Part shown: positions 48,673-57,124 of the stretch, one piece after another
Layout: each line of letters starts with the position of its first letter
Numbering within the stretch: the first letter of the stretch is position 1
Assembly (NCBI RefSeq): GCF_004804275.1
Contig: NZ_STGI01000004.1
Span: 207,605 to 271,604, forward strand
Origin: Herbaspirillum sp. ST 5-3
GTDB lineage: Bacteria > Pseudomonadota > Gammaproteobacteria > Burkholderiales > Burkholderiaceae_D
Direction of reading: 5' to 3'
DNA: 64,000 nucleotides
Notes under the pieces: generated by a model
What the model was told of the DNA's origin: nothing
The model's input: only the letters and a program-made list of their open reading frames with translations
Databases searched by the model: none
Program-made: the position numbers and the translations under genes

Positions 48673-49875
48673 TCAACCATCCCGACCATCAACACGCGCG
48701 CGAATGAGGTATGGCGCATACACTGCGACATAAAGCAGGAAAGCTGCGCTCCAACTAATGGCAGCAATGACAAGCAGGGCGTCGCGTACACCGAAGGCAT
48801 TGGCGGCGGCGAGCAGGCGTGCAATGACGCCAGCCTGGATGAGCAGGTACATCAGGGTTTCACTGCGGCCGGCGGCCAGCGGACGTCCGGTATGGCCGAG
48901 CGCGGTACGTGTGATCATGCCGATGATCAGGCCGCCCATGGAACCGACAGCCAACGCGTGGAAGGCCGCACTCGTCGTGGCATATTGCAGTGCCGCCAGC
49001 GACAGCAGGAAGAAGCCGACCGCAATCCATGCGTACGACACATGAAGAATCCACACCAGCGGCTTGCGCAGCGTGGCCTGCGGCTTCCATCCCACCAGGC
49101 GTGTCAGTTGCGTGACGCTCGCGGCGAAGGTCAGCGCCGCCACCAGCGGCGCAGGCAGATGCGCGATCCACGCCACCGCCGCCACCGCGGTCAGCGCAAT
49201 GCTGATGCTGTCGCGCTTTGGATTGGTGATCGGCTTGGTGCCCGGAACGCCGTTGGAGGTGAAGCCGGGAATCACACGGCCGCCAATCACCGATTCGATC
49301 ATCACGACAATCAGAATCGCTGCCTCGATCGGCGCGATCGGCGAGATCGCCAGCACGCCGTTGGCGCTCAGGTGGAAAACGATGTTGGCGCAGGTCAGCA
49401 AGCTGAGCAAGGCTACCAGGAAATAATTGCGCTTGTTGCCAGAGCGCTTGAGCACGCGGTAGATCGGCCATGCCGCCAGCGGCAGGAAGGACACGTCCAC
49501 CACGGCGGCCAACGCCGGCGGGCAAACCAGCATGGCAAGTCGTCCCGCGAGCCAGAGCCCGGCAAGCGCGGCGAGATGGCCACGGCGCGGCGTCCACAGG
49601 CCGGTCCAGTTGCGCCCGGCAGTGAAAAGAAATCCGATGATCACGGCGATGGCGAAACCGAACACCATTTCATGCACGTGCCAGTTGATATTCACATGCA
49701 GGCGGCTGGGCGCGAGGCCGAAGTAGCCGGCAAGCCATAGCGGAATGCTGAGCGCCGCGAAGGCGGCTGCCAGCAGATAGAACGGACGGAATCCGAGACG
49801 AAAGAACGGATGATGCGTCAGCGACGGCTTCCCCTGCGCCGGCGAGCGCGGCTCTTCAATGGTCAGCAAGGCCAT
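48673..49875 (-). CDS. nnrS: NnrS family haem-copper membrane protein
   Basis: 400 residues with about 12 hydrophobic helices. NnrS features are a start with HHPFFRLGFRPFYLLAAAFA, then INWHVHEMVFGFAIAVIIGFLFTAGRNWTG and VIGGRVIPGFTSNGVPG, and late FHALAVGSMGGLIIGMITRTALGHTGR. Conserved His residues in these segments probably bind haem and copper. NnrS protects metabolism against NO stress in Vibrio and denitrifiers. A 23-bp palindrome of NsrR type lies 15 bp upstream of the start. The gene precedes hemN by about 140 bp on the same strand, but hemN has its own FNR promoter. Confidence 0.93.
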   Translation of the reverse strand: MALLTIEEPRSPAQGKPSLTHHPFFRLGFRPFYLLAAAFAALSIPLWLAGYFGLAPSRLHVNINWHVHEMVFGFAIAVIIGFLFTAGRNWTGLWTPRRGHLAALAGLWLAGRLAMLVCPPALAAVVDVSFLPLAAWPIYRVLKRSGNKRNYFLVALLSLLTCANIVFHLSANGVLAISPIAPIEAAILIVVMIESVIGGRVIPGFTSNGVPGTKPITNPKRDSISIALTAVAAVAWIAHLPAPLVAALTFAASVTQLTRLVGWKPQATLRKPLVWILHVSYAWIAVGFFLLSLAALQYATTSAAFHALAVGSMGGLIIGMITRTALGHTGRPLAAGRSETLMYLLIQAGVIARLLAAANAFGVRDALLVIAAISWSAAFLLYVAVYAPYLIRARVDGRDG

Positions 49876-49889
49876 GGCAACCCCTTTTA

Positions 49890-49912
49890 AAGATTCATAT
49901 TGGATGAATCTT
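49890..49912 (-). promoter_or_regulatory. NsrR-type operator of nnrS
   Basis: AAGATTCAT-ATTGG-ATGAATCTT is a perfect 9-bp inverted repeat with a 5-bp spacer. It fits the NsrR consensus AAGATGCAT-N5-ATGCATCTT except for one symmetrical base per arm. It ends 15 bp before the nnrS ATG, a place where a repressor would block transcription until NO destroys its cluster. No nsrR gene is in the window. Confidence 0.8.
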
Positions 49913-49975
49913 ATATGGCATTGGGCTGCAAATCAACCTTGGCAAGGAATAATCGGCCGGATTCGCCAAAAAAGC

Positions 49976-52657
49976 TCAACTCTTTCGCAAATCCAGCTTC
50001 AGTAGTGTTGTGTCGTTTTCAAGAGAACGCGAGCAAACAAAGCCGAACTCCCGCGCCAGGGCAATCAGCGCCTTGTTGTAACTGAGGGTTTCACCCACGA
50101 TTTCCTGTGTGCCGCGATCGCGGCAGTATTGCACCAGCTTGCTCATCAGCCGCCGTCCGAGCCCCTTCCCCTTGAGATCGGAGCGGACGATGATGGCAAA
50201 CTCCGCGCTGACGTTGTCAGGATCGAAAATCACGCGCGCCACGCCCAGCGTTTCCGGATGACCTTTTTCGTTTTTCCAGCTTGCGATAAACGCCATCTCG
50301 CGGTTGTAGTCGATCTGCGTCATGCGCGCCAGTTGCGGATTGGTCAGCTCCCGCATGCGGACGAACATGCGGTAACGCACGTCTTCCGGGTCGAGCGCAT
50401 TGAAAAACTCGATGTGCTGCGGCCCGTCTTCCGGCTTGATCGGGCGCAGCATGATCTGCATGTTCTGCCACGCGATCGTTTCTTCCAGTTCTTCCGGATA
50501 CGGGCGGATTGCCAAGCGATCCACGCCGCTCTTCCCTGTCGGCTTCACCCCGATGCGTGCATCGAGCGCAATCACTCCCTCGGCATCAGCCAGCAGCGGA
50601 TTGATATCGAGTTCGGCAATTTCCGGAATGTCCACGATCAGATGCGATATCTGGATCAGGACGCGGCAGATCGCATCGATGTCCGCCGCGGAACGGTTGC
50701 GATAGGCGGCAAGCAATTTCGACACGCGCGTGCGCTGGATCATGTCGCGCGCCAGCACCATGTTCAGCGGCGGCAGCCCGACCGCATGGTCGGCGGTGAC
50801 CTCGACCGCAATGCCTCCTTGCCCGAACAGGATGACCGGGCCGAACACCGGGTCCGTTGTCACGCCGATGATCAGTTCGCGTGCGTCGGGGCGCCGCACC
50901 ATCGACTGCACCGCGAAGCCGCGCAATTGCGCATCCGGACGCAATTCGCGCAGGCGCTTGTTCATCGCCTGGGCCGCGGCGGTGACCGATGCGGCATCCT
51001 CCAGATCGAGCACAACGCCGCCCACGTCGGACTTGTGCGTGATGTCCGGCGACAATATCTTGAGCGCCACCGGGAAGCCGATTTCCTCGGCGCCTTGCGC
51101 AGCCTCTTCGACCGTGCCCACCGAGCGGGTCTGCACCACCGGGATGCCATACGCCGCCAGCACTTCCTTCGCCTCCGGTTCCGACAGCATGCCCCGACCG
51201 CTGGCGAGTACATTGGTGACGACGGATCGCGCCTTGGCGCGGTCTTCCGAAATGCCGTGCGCGGCCGATGCCGGCACTTCCATCAGCAATGCCTGGTTGC
51301 GGTTGTATTGCACGATCTGCATGAAGCCGCGCACCGCCTCCTCCGGGGTGTCGTAGGTCGGTATGCCCGCCTCGGTGAACGCGCTGCGCGCTTGCGCGAC
51401 GGAATCGCCGCCCAGCCAGCAGGCGAGAATGTTGCGATTCGCCTTTTTCACGACCGGTGCGACTGCGGCAGCAATGTCGGCGCTCGGCACGATCGCGGTC
51501 GGCACGTGGATGAACAAGGTCGCGTCGACCTCTTTTTCCTGGAGCAGGATTTCCAGCGTTTCGATGTAGCGCTCCGCCGGCGCGTCGCCGATGATGTCCA
51601 CCGGATTGCCGTGTGACCAGGTATCGGGAAGAATCTGGTCCAGCCTTTGCATCGCTTCGGGCGACAGGTTGGCAAGCCGGCCCTGCTTGCCGATCAGCGC
51701 GTCGGTCGCGAGCACGCCCGGCCCGCCGCCGTTGGTCACGATGGCAAGGCGGTCGCCCTTGATGGGCCGCGAACGGGCCAGCGTTTCCGCCGCGTCGAAC
51801 AAATCCATCGTGGTGTACACGCGCAACATGCCGGCGCGCCGGATCGCCGCGTCGTACACATCGTCCGAACCGGTCAGCGCGCCGGTATGCGAGGCTGCCG
51901 CGCGCGCACCCTCCGGCGCCCTGCCCGCCTTGATCACCAGGGTCGGCTTGGTGCGGGCGGCGGAACGGGCGGCGGACATGAATTTTCGTGCATCCTTGAC
52001 CGCTTCCATGTACAACATGATGGCGTGCGTATCCGGGTCGCTGGCCAGATAGTCGAGCGCGTCGCCAAAATCGACGTCCGCGCTGTCGCCGAGCGAAATG
52101 AATTTCGAGAAACCGATGCCGCGCGACTTCGCCCAGTCGAGAATGCCGGTCACCATGCCGCCGGATTGCGAGACGAAGGCGATTTTTCCTGGCAGCGCGC
52201 CGGTATGCGCGAAGCTGGCATTGAGCGACAGGGCCGGCACCAGCAAGCCCACGCAGTTCGGGCCGAGGATGCGCAGCAGATGCGGTCTGGCGGCAGCCAG
52301 CATGAGTTCTTTCATGCTCCTGCCGTGCAGATCCTTGACGGCGGAAAGGCCGGCGGTCAGCACGATCGCGGCTTTGGTTCCCAGCCTGCCCAGATCGCTG
52401 ATAATGCCGGGGACGGTTTCCGGCGGCGTGCAGATGACCGCCACGTCGGGAGCGCGCGGCAGATCCTTCACCGCGGCGTAGGTCTTCATTCCGGACAGCG
52501 TTTCGTACTTCGGATTGACCGGCATGATCTCGCCCTTGAAGCCGCCGACCACCAGGTTTTGCAGCACGGTCGCGCCCACGCTGTGCGGCCGACTGGTCGC
52601 GCCGACCACGGCGATGGAGCCGGGTTCGAACAGTGACTTCAGATTTCTGACTGTCAT
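49976..52657 (-). CDS. ADP-forming acyl-CoA ligase-like protein with C-terminal GNAT (Pat/PatZ type)
   Basis: 893 residues. The N-terminal CoA-binding and succinyl-CoA-ligase-like parts start FEPGSIAVVGATSRPHSVGATVLQN, with LLRILGPNCVGLLVP. An ATP-grasp domain follows (about 475-710, EPEAKEVLAAYGIPVVQTRSV and PVALKILSPDITHKSDVGGVVLDL). A C-terminal GNAT domain ends the protein (about 730-893), with AEFAIIVRSDLKGKGLGRRLMSKLVQYCRDRG as the acetyl-CoA site. The arrangement matches PatZ/Pka, which acetylates lysines of acetyl-CoA synthetase and other proteins. The ligase-like His (near LRILGPN) is not the canonical His motif, so ligase activity may be lost. It is divergent from the universal stress gene, and an FNR box lies between them. 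Confidence 0.9.
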   Translation of the reverse strand: MTVRNLKSLFEPGSIAVVGATSRPHSVGATVLQNLVVGGFKGEIMPVNPKYETLSGMKTYAAVKDLPRAPDVAVICTPPETVPGIISDLGRLGTKAAIVLTAGLSAVKDLHGRSMKELMLAAARPHLLRILGPNCVGLLVPALSLNASFAHTGALPGKIAFVSQSGGMVTGILDWAKSRGIGFSKFISLGDSADVDFGDALDYLASDPDTHAIMLYMEAVKDARKFMSAARSAARTKPTLVIKAGRAPEGARAAASHTGALTGSDDVYDAAIRRAGMLRVYTTMDLFDAAETLARSRPIKGDRLAIVTNGGGPGVLATDALIGKQGRLANLSPEAMQRLDQILPDTWSHGNPVDIIGDAPAERYIETLEILLQEKEVDATLFIHVPTAIVPSADIAAAVAPVVKKANRNILACWLGGDSVAQARSAFTEAGIPTYDTPEEAVRGFMQIVQYNRNQALLMEVPASAAHGISEDRAKARSVVTNVLASGRGMLSEPEAKEVLAAYGIPVVQTRSVGTVEEAAQGAEEIGFPVALKILSPDITHKSDVGGVVLDLEDAASVTAAAQAMNKRLRELRPDAQLRGFAVQSMVRRPDARELIIGVTTDPVFGPVILFGQGGIAVEVTADHAVGLPPLNMVLARDMIQRTRVSKLLAAYRNRSAADIDAICRVLIQISHLIVDIPEIAELDINPLLADAEGVIALDARIGVKPTGKSGVDRLAIRPYPEELEETIAWQNMQIMLRPIKPEDGPQHIEFFNALDPEDVRYRMFVRMRELTNPQLARMTQIDYNREMAFIASWKNEKGHPETLGVARVIFDPDNVSAEFAIIVRSDLKGKGLGRRLMSKLVQYCRDRGTQEIVGETLSYNKALIALAREFGFVCSRSLENDTTLLKLDLRKS

Positions 52658-52845
52658 ATGCGATTCCTAAGTTGCGCAGAGCCACCTCACGCGGCTGCTT
52701 GTAATCGTCCCGAATGCGTCTCGCCACCGTCAATGCAAAACGACAGTGTAGGCGCTTTGCGGCATGGTGACGACCCGTGTCCATGCCTTCTGAATTCCTG
52801 TCCATGACGCGGCGTCGATGCTATGAAACAGCCGTCCGGAAACTT

Positions 52846-52859
52846 TTGATTTGCATCAA
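52846..52859. promoter_or_regulatory. perfect FNR box upstream of the universal stress gene
   Basis: TTGATTTGCATCAA matches all ten conserved FNR positions. It is 127 bp before the stress-protein ATG and about 187 bp before the divergent acyltransferase gene. A start site near 52894 is expected for class II control, but no clear -10 is visible there; TATATC at 52908-52913 would give a class I distance instead. Confidence 0.75.
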
Positions 52860-52939
52860 AAATGCCAAAAGTAATAGATCGTGCGTTCGCTTTTCTCTGG
52901 ACTGGGCTATATCTTGGCCCTACGCTATTACTGCTGGTT

Positions 52940-52953
52940 TTGATACCAATCAT
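52940..52953 (+). promoter_or_regulatory. second FNR-like box before the universal stress gene
   Basis: TTGATACCAATCAT matches nine of ten FNR positions (last A replaced by T). It is only 33 bp before the ATG, so if used it would repress or modulate rather than activate. It may be a chance match. Confidence 0.35.
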
Positions 52954-52985
52954 GTTTGGCTCATTAAGAAAAGAAGGGGTAACAC

Positions 52986-53834
52986 ATGTCTTATAAAACC
53001 GTTCTTGTGCACGTCGACAAAGACAAGCATGCAGGCGAGCGCATCGAACTCGCCGCCAAGATCGCCATGAGTGAAGAAGCACATTTGATCGGCGCAGCAC
53101 CGACAGGCGTTTCACGGTTTGTCTACCAGTCCCGTTATATTTACGAGGGCGGCGGCATGACGACGCACCTTGAAAACCATATTGAAGAATTGCGCAAGGA
53201 CGCAAACGACGCGCTCAAGAACTTTGAAGAGATCGTCAAAAAAATGGGCGTCCAGTCGTATGAAGGCCGCGCCGTGGACGATGAAGCCGGCGGCGGCGTC
53301 AGCCTGCAGGCCCGCTACAGCGACCTGGTGGTGATCGGACAAACCGATCGCGAGGAACCATCGACCACCACGCTTCCCGACTTCCCCGAATTCGTCGTCA
53401 TGAATTCCGGCCGTCCAGTGCTGATCGTCCCGTACGTCGGACACTACAACACTGTCGCGAAACGCGTTCTGATCGCATGGGATGCCAGCACCAGCGCAAC
53501 GCGCGCCGTCACCGGTGCGATTCCGCTCCTGAAGAGCGCGGATAATGTCGACGTCGTTGTCTTCAACGCTGACTCGCAAGGCGATGCGCATGGCGAGCAA
53601 CCGGGCGCGGACATCGGACTCTACCTCGCACGCCACGGCATCAAGGTCAACGTGGTGCGCCAGAAGACCGATATCGATGTCGGCAATGCGCTGCTGTCAA
53701 TTTCCACCGATCTCGGATCCGACATGATCGTCATGGGCGGTTACGGGCATTCCCGCTTCCGCGAGATCCTGCTGGGCGGCGTCACCCGCACCGTACTGGA
53801 ATCCATGACGGTTCCGGTTTTCATGTCGCACTGA
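52986..53834 (+). CDS. universal stress protein, tandem UspA domains
   Basis: 282 residues in two UspA-like halves. The first (about 1-150) starts YKTVLVHVDKDKHAGERIELA and lacks the usual glycine-rich ATP loop. The second (about 155-282) starts KRVLIAWDASTSATRAVTGA and carries the ATP-binding motif GSDMIVMGGYGHSRFREILLGGVTRTVL. Proteins of this group support survival under anaerobic or energy stress; in Pseudomonas several are Anr-dependent. A perfect FNR box at 52846-52859 supports the same control here. AAGAAGGGG lies before the ATG. An 11-bp GC-rich hairpin follows the gene. Confidence 0.92.
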   Translation: MSYKTVLVHVDKDKHAGERIELAAKIAMSEEAHLIGAAPTGVSRFVYQSRYIYEGGGMTTHLENHIEELRKDANDALKNFEEIVKKMGVQSYEGRAVDDEAGGGVSLQARYSDLVVIGQTDREEPSTTTLPDFPEFVVMNSGRPVLIVPYVGHYNTVAKRVLIAWDASTSATRAVTGAIPLLKSADNVDVVVFNADSQGDAHGEQPGADIGLYLARHGIKVNVVRQKTDIDVGNALLSISTDLGSDMIVMGGYGHSRFREILLGGVTRTVLESMTVPVFMSH

Positions 53835-53847
53835 TCATTTCTCATCC

Positions 53848-53875
53848 CGGCGCGCGCAGCGGTTTGCGCGCGCCG
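53848..53875 (+). terminator. GC-rich hairpin after the universal stress gene
   Basis: CGGCGCGCGCA, a 6-base loop and TGCGCGCGCCG form an 11-bp perfect stem 13 bp after the stop codon. No T run follows, so it may be a weak or Rho-assisted terminator or an mRNA-stabilising hairpin. Confidence 0.6.
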
Positions 53876-53952
53876 TCGTCCTTCCCGCCTCCCGTTTCTG
53901 ATACCTCGGTTGTGTACGTGCAGCCTCAGTGCCCGCGATCATTGCTGAAAAC

Positions 53953-53966
53953 TTGATCTTGATCAT
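53953..53966 (+). promoter_or_regulatory. FNR box of the heavy-metal-associated protein gene
   Basis: TTGATCTTGATCAT matches nine of ten FNR positions. TAGTAT at 53990-53995 could be the -10, placing the box centre about 42 bp before the start site, the class II distance. The gene begins at 54096. Confidence 0.68.
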
Positions 53967-54095
53967 TTATGGGCGGCGCGCCGTTCAATTAGTATCGGCT
54001 GATGTGCGGCAACCCGACCGCCGTACATCGCGTCTCACCTCTGCAGCGCGCCTGCTTGTACCACCCATTGTCTTAAACAGAAATAAGGAAGCACC

Positions 54096-54359
54096 ATGCA
54101 AACCGAAATCCTGAACGTGACAGGAATGAAGTCCGAAGATTGCACCGAATCCGTCATGCGCGCGATCAAATCCATCGATGGCGTCAGCAACGTCAGCGTG
54201 TCGTATCCGCAGAGTCGCGTGATCGTGCAGTACGATGAGGACCAGACAGCCACCCAGGAAATGGCAGCAGTGCTCGCCAAGGTCGGCTACGGTGTGAAGA
54301 AAGTCGCGCTGGAAGAGATCGAGTCCTGCGGCGGTTGCTGCGGCAAGTGCGGCGGCTGA
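54096..54359 (+). CDS. small heavy-metal-associated (HMA) domain protein with Cys-rich tail
   Basis: 87 residues. Residues 1-70 have the HMA beta-alpha-beta-beta-alpha-beta pattern (TEILNVTGMKSEDCTESVMRAIKSIDGV, then VSVSYPQSRVIVQYDED). The metal loop reads GMKSEDC instead of GMTCxxC: the first Cys is Ser and only the second remains (Cys16). The tail adds four Cys in ESCGGCCGKCGG. Copper or another soft metal could therefore be bound through the tail. AAGGAAG precedes the ATG, and an FNR box is placed for class II activation. It may serve metal supply for the nearby respiratory enzymes, but this is inference. It is convergent with narL. Confidence 0.82.
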   Translation: MQTEILNVTGMKSEDCTESVMRAIKSIDGVSNVSVSYPQSRVIVQYDEDQTATQEMAAVLAKVGYGVKKVALEEIESCGGCCGKCGG

Positions 54360-54380
54360 AACCGCACTCCGGACAACGAA

Positions 54381-55061
54381 TTACGGTTGTTTTTCCGAGC
54401 CGCCGGCCATGCCGTGGCCGACGGCAAAGACGGCAGCCTGCACACGGCTCGACAGATTGAGTTTTTTCAGGATGTTCTGCACGTGAATTTTCACGGTGCT
54501 CTCTGCAACATCCAGCGTGCGGGCAATGATCTTGTTGCTTTCACCCCGCGCCAGGCACGCAAGAATTTCCTTCTCCCGCGGCGTCAGCTTGTCCAGATCG
54601 GACGGCGGCTCGGGTTTCGCACCGCCTCCCTGCAAATGCGCCACGAGCTTGGTGGTCATCGCCTCCGCCAGCACCGGTTCGCCGGCGGCCGCACGGCGAA
54701 TCGCACGTACCAGATAATCAGCGTCGATATTCTTGATCAGGTAGCCGCGCGCACCCGCTTGCAGCGCTGCCTTCAGGTCCTCAGCTTCTTCCGATACGGT
54801 CAACAGGATCACGGCGGTATCCGGGCAGTCCTGCAAGAGCAGTTGCAGGGTTTCCAGGCCGGACATGCCGGGCATGTTCAAATCGAGCAACACGACATCC
54901 GGCCGCAGTTGCTTGGCGCGCTTGATGCCCTCCACGCCATCCGATGCCTCGCCAACGACAGTGAAGTCGGAGTGACGTTGCAGCAGCGAGCGTATACCGC
55001 TGCGGAACAGGGTATGGTCGTCAACCAGCAGCACGGTGATGGGTTTGGCGGGTGTGTTCAT
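54381..55061 (-). CDS. narL: NarL-type response regulator
   Basis: 226 residues. The receiver domain starts TVLLVDDHTLFRSGIRSLLQ, has the phosphoacceptor region VVLLDLNMPGMSGLETL and the switch Lys in YLIKNIDADYLVRAIR. The C-terminal LuxR-type helix-turn-helix is LTPREKEILACLARGESNKIIARTLDVAESTVKIHVQNILKKL, very close to NarL/NarP. It binds TACYYMT heptamers to control nitrate and nitrite respiration. It is the last gene of the run moaA-carbonic anhydrase-mobB-narX-narL and begins 19 bp after narX. Confidence 0.93.
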   Translation of the reverse strand: MNTPAKPITVLLVDDHTLFRSGIRSLLQRHSDFTVVGEASDGVEGIKRAKQLRPDVVLLDLNMPGMSGLETLQLLLQDCPDTAVILLTVSEEAEDLKAALQAGARGYLIKNIDADYLVRAIRRAAAGEPVLAEAMTTKLVAHLQGGGAKPEPPSDLDKLTPREKEILACLARGESNKIIARTLDVAESTVKIHVQNILKKLNLSSRVQAAVFAVGHGMAGGSEKQP

Positions 55062-55080
55062 GTTTTATTCTTATTCCAGA

Positions 55081-57120
55081 TCATGCAGCGCGACGTTCTT
55101 CCTGCGGCAACTGCAGCGACACCGTCGTGCCCTTGCCGATTTCAGAACTGACCGCCAGGGATGCGTGAATGCGCTGCGCGCGTTCTCGCATGATATTGAT
55201 GCCGACGTGATTCTCCCCTTTCTGGTGCAAAGAATCAAACTGGAAACCGATGCCGTCATCGCGAATGGTCAGCGAAAAATCCTGCCGGTTGTCGAGGCGG
55301 ATTTCGACCCGCCGCGCCATCGCGTGCTTGCGCACGTTCGACAGCGCTTCCTGCACGATGAACAGCATCTGCAACTGCTGCTCGCGCGAGAATGGCGGAC
55401 CGTTGCCCTCGGCAATGAATTCTGCTTCGATGCCGGTCTGGCGGCGGAATTTGTCCACCGTGGTCTTCAGCGCACCGAGCAGATCGTCTTCCGCCAGCCG
55501 GCTGCGGAAATTCAGCAAGAGTTCGCGCACGTCTTCATAGCTTTCCTGCACGCCTGAGCGCAGCGCCGGAACAATTTCCGCCGCCTCTTCGGTGTTGCCC
55601 GAGCGCAGAGAGTCGTCCAGCATCTGGATCTGGATGTTCATGAAGGTCAGGCCCTGCGCGATGCTGTCGTGCAGCCCTTGCGCGACCAGGTTGCGCTCCT
55701 CGGAAATCGCCATTTCGCGCTCGCGCGTCGCAAGCCGCAGATTTTCAATGGCGATGCCCAGCAATTGTCCCAGCGTTTCCAGCAACGCCTGCTCCCTCTG
55801 ACTGAAAATCTTCGGCTCGCGGAAGTGGAGATTGAAGAATCCGAGGTGCTGCTCGTGGGCCTCGATGTGGAACACCGAGATCGTCGCGAAGCCCTCTTTC
55901 GCACACAAGAGTCCGCGCGATGTATCCGATTCGCGCAGGTCGCGCACGATCGATATCTTTTTCGCCACGGCCTCGCCGCACAGGCAATCGCCCACCTTCA
56001 TGCATTGCTCGGAGGCCGCAAGACCGGTTGAAATCCCCTTGTGCACAACCATGTGCAGATTGCCATTCTTGTCATCGAGTACACGCACGGAGCCGCCGGC
56101 GGCGCCGAAATACTTGGTGATGCGTTGCAGGAAACCGTCGCACATCGATTCCAGGGTCTGCGGCCGCTGCAGGAAGGCGGCGCTGTCATACAACAAGCCA
56201 AGCTCGCGATTCTGGTCGGCCAGTGCCGCCGTCTTTGTCTGCACCCGCTGCTCCAGGCTGCCGTACAACTCCTCGAGCCGGTCAGCCATGTGGTTGAAGC
56301 CGCGCGTGAGCTGACCGAATTCGTCGTTGCTCTCGACCTGAAGGCGAACGCTGAAATCTTTTTCCGTCATGCGCTGAATGCCGACCTGGAGTCGATCGAT
56401 CGGCTCGATAATGAGCAAGAACATCAGATAGATGAGCACCACCGTGCCGCTCAGCGCCATCGCCACCAATGCCAGCTGCGACGAACGCAGCCAGAAAGTG
56501 CGCAGCTCGCTGTCCCGTTCGATCAACTGCACCAAGGCGTCCACTTCGGCAACAAAACTGTCCACCTGGGCCTGATACTTTTGCCAGGCTGCATGCCTGG
56601 CGACGCCCTCCTGGCGCAGCACGTCGGTCGCCATCGGACGCATGGAATTGCTCCAGCGATCCTGGATCACATGGAAGCCGTTCTGAATCCGGGTAGTCGG
56701 CGGCAGCAGCAAGGGGCGCTGCGGATCGCCGCGATGCAGGCGGTCGAAGGTCTGTTCGATCGCCTTCAATTCCTGCACGGTGGCGGGCTGCATGTTTTCC
56801 GAGCCGGCCTCATTCACCAGCCGCGCCAGCAGCATGCTCAGGCGGTAGCTGTGCATGCGCAGGGTGCCGGTTTCATTGATGGCTGCAGAACTGCCTTCCA
56901 ATTGCCAGGAAAGCATCAGGGTCGCACCGATCGCGATCAGCGCAAGCAGGAGAAAGCCGAGCAGCGCACCGACGATTTTCGTCGAAAGGCGTTGCCAGGT
57001 CGGCAAGAGTGTTTCCAAAGTGATTCCGTCAAGGTATCCAAATGGCCGGCCTCGCTTGCGCCCGGAGAAGGCCCGGGCTGCAACAGGCCGAATTCGCCGG
57101 TAGGTGGTGGCCGGCTCCAT
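55081..57120 (-). CDS. narX: NarX-type nitrate/nitrite sensor histidine kinase
   Basis: 679 residues. A first helix (VGALLGFLLLALIAIGATLML) precedes a periplasmic sensor whose AAINETGTLRMHSYRLSMLLARL is the NarX/NarQ P-box that binds nitrate. A second helix, HAMP (about 220-285), a GAF-like cysteine-containing module (about 300-455, with CMKVGDCLCGEAVAKK) and a HisKA_3 domain follow. The phospho-His is in LVAQGLHDSIAQGLTFM, and HATPase has NVRKHAM and IRDDGIGF. It phosphorylates NarL in response to nitrate or nitrite. Its start is only 4 bp from the mobB stop. No ribosome site is seen at ATG 57120, so the start may be further inside. Confidence 0.9.
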   Translation of the reverse strand: MEPATTYRRIRPVAARAFSGRKRGRPFGYLDGITLETLLPTWQRLSTKIVGALLGFLLLALIAIGATLMLSWQLEGSSAAINETGTLRMHSYRLSMLLARLVNEAGSENMQPATVQELKAIEQTFDRLHRGDPQRPLLLPPTTRIQNGFHVIQDRWSNSMRPMATDVLRQEGVARHAAWQKYQAQVDSFVAEVDALVQLIERDSELRTFWLRSSQLALVAMALSGTVVLIYLMFLLIIEPIDRLQVGIQRMTEKDFSVRLQVESNDEFGQLTRGFNHMADRLEELYGSLEQRVQTKTAALADQNRELGLLYDSAAFLQRPQTLESMCDGFLQRITKYFGAAGGSVRVLDDKNGNLHMVVHKGISTGLAASEQCMKVGDCLCGEAVAKKISIVRDLRESDTSRGLLCAKEGFATISVFHIEAHEQHLGFFNLHFREPKIFSQREQALLETLGQLLGIAIENLRLATREREMAISEERNLVAQGLHDSIAQGLTFMNIQIQMLDDSLRSGNTEEAAEIVPALRSGVQESYEDVRELLLNFRSRLAEDDLLGALKTTVDKFRRQTGIEAEFIAEGNGPPFSREQQLQMLFIVQEALSNVRKHAMARRVEIRLDNRQDFSLTIRDDGIGFQFDSLHQKGENHVGINIMRERAQRIHASLAVSSEIGKGTTVSLQLPQEERRAA

Positions 57121-57124
57121 ACGG

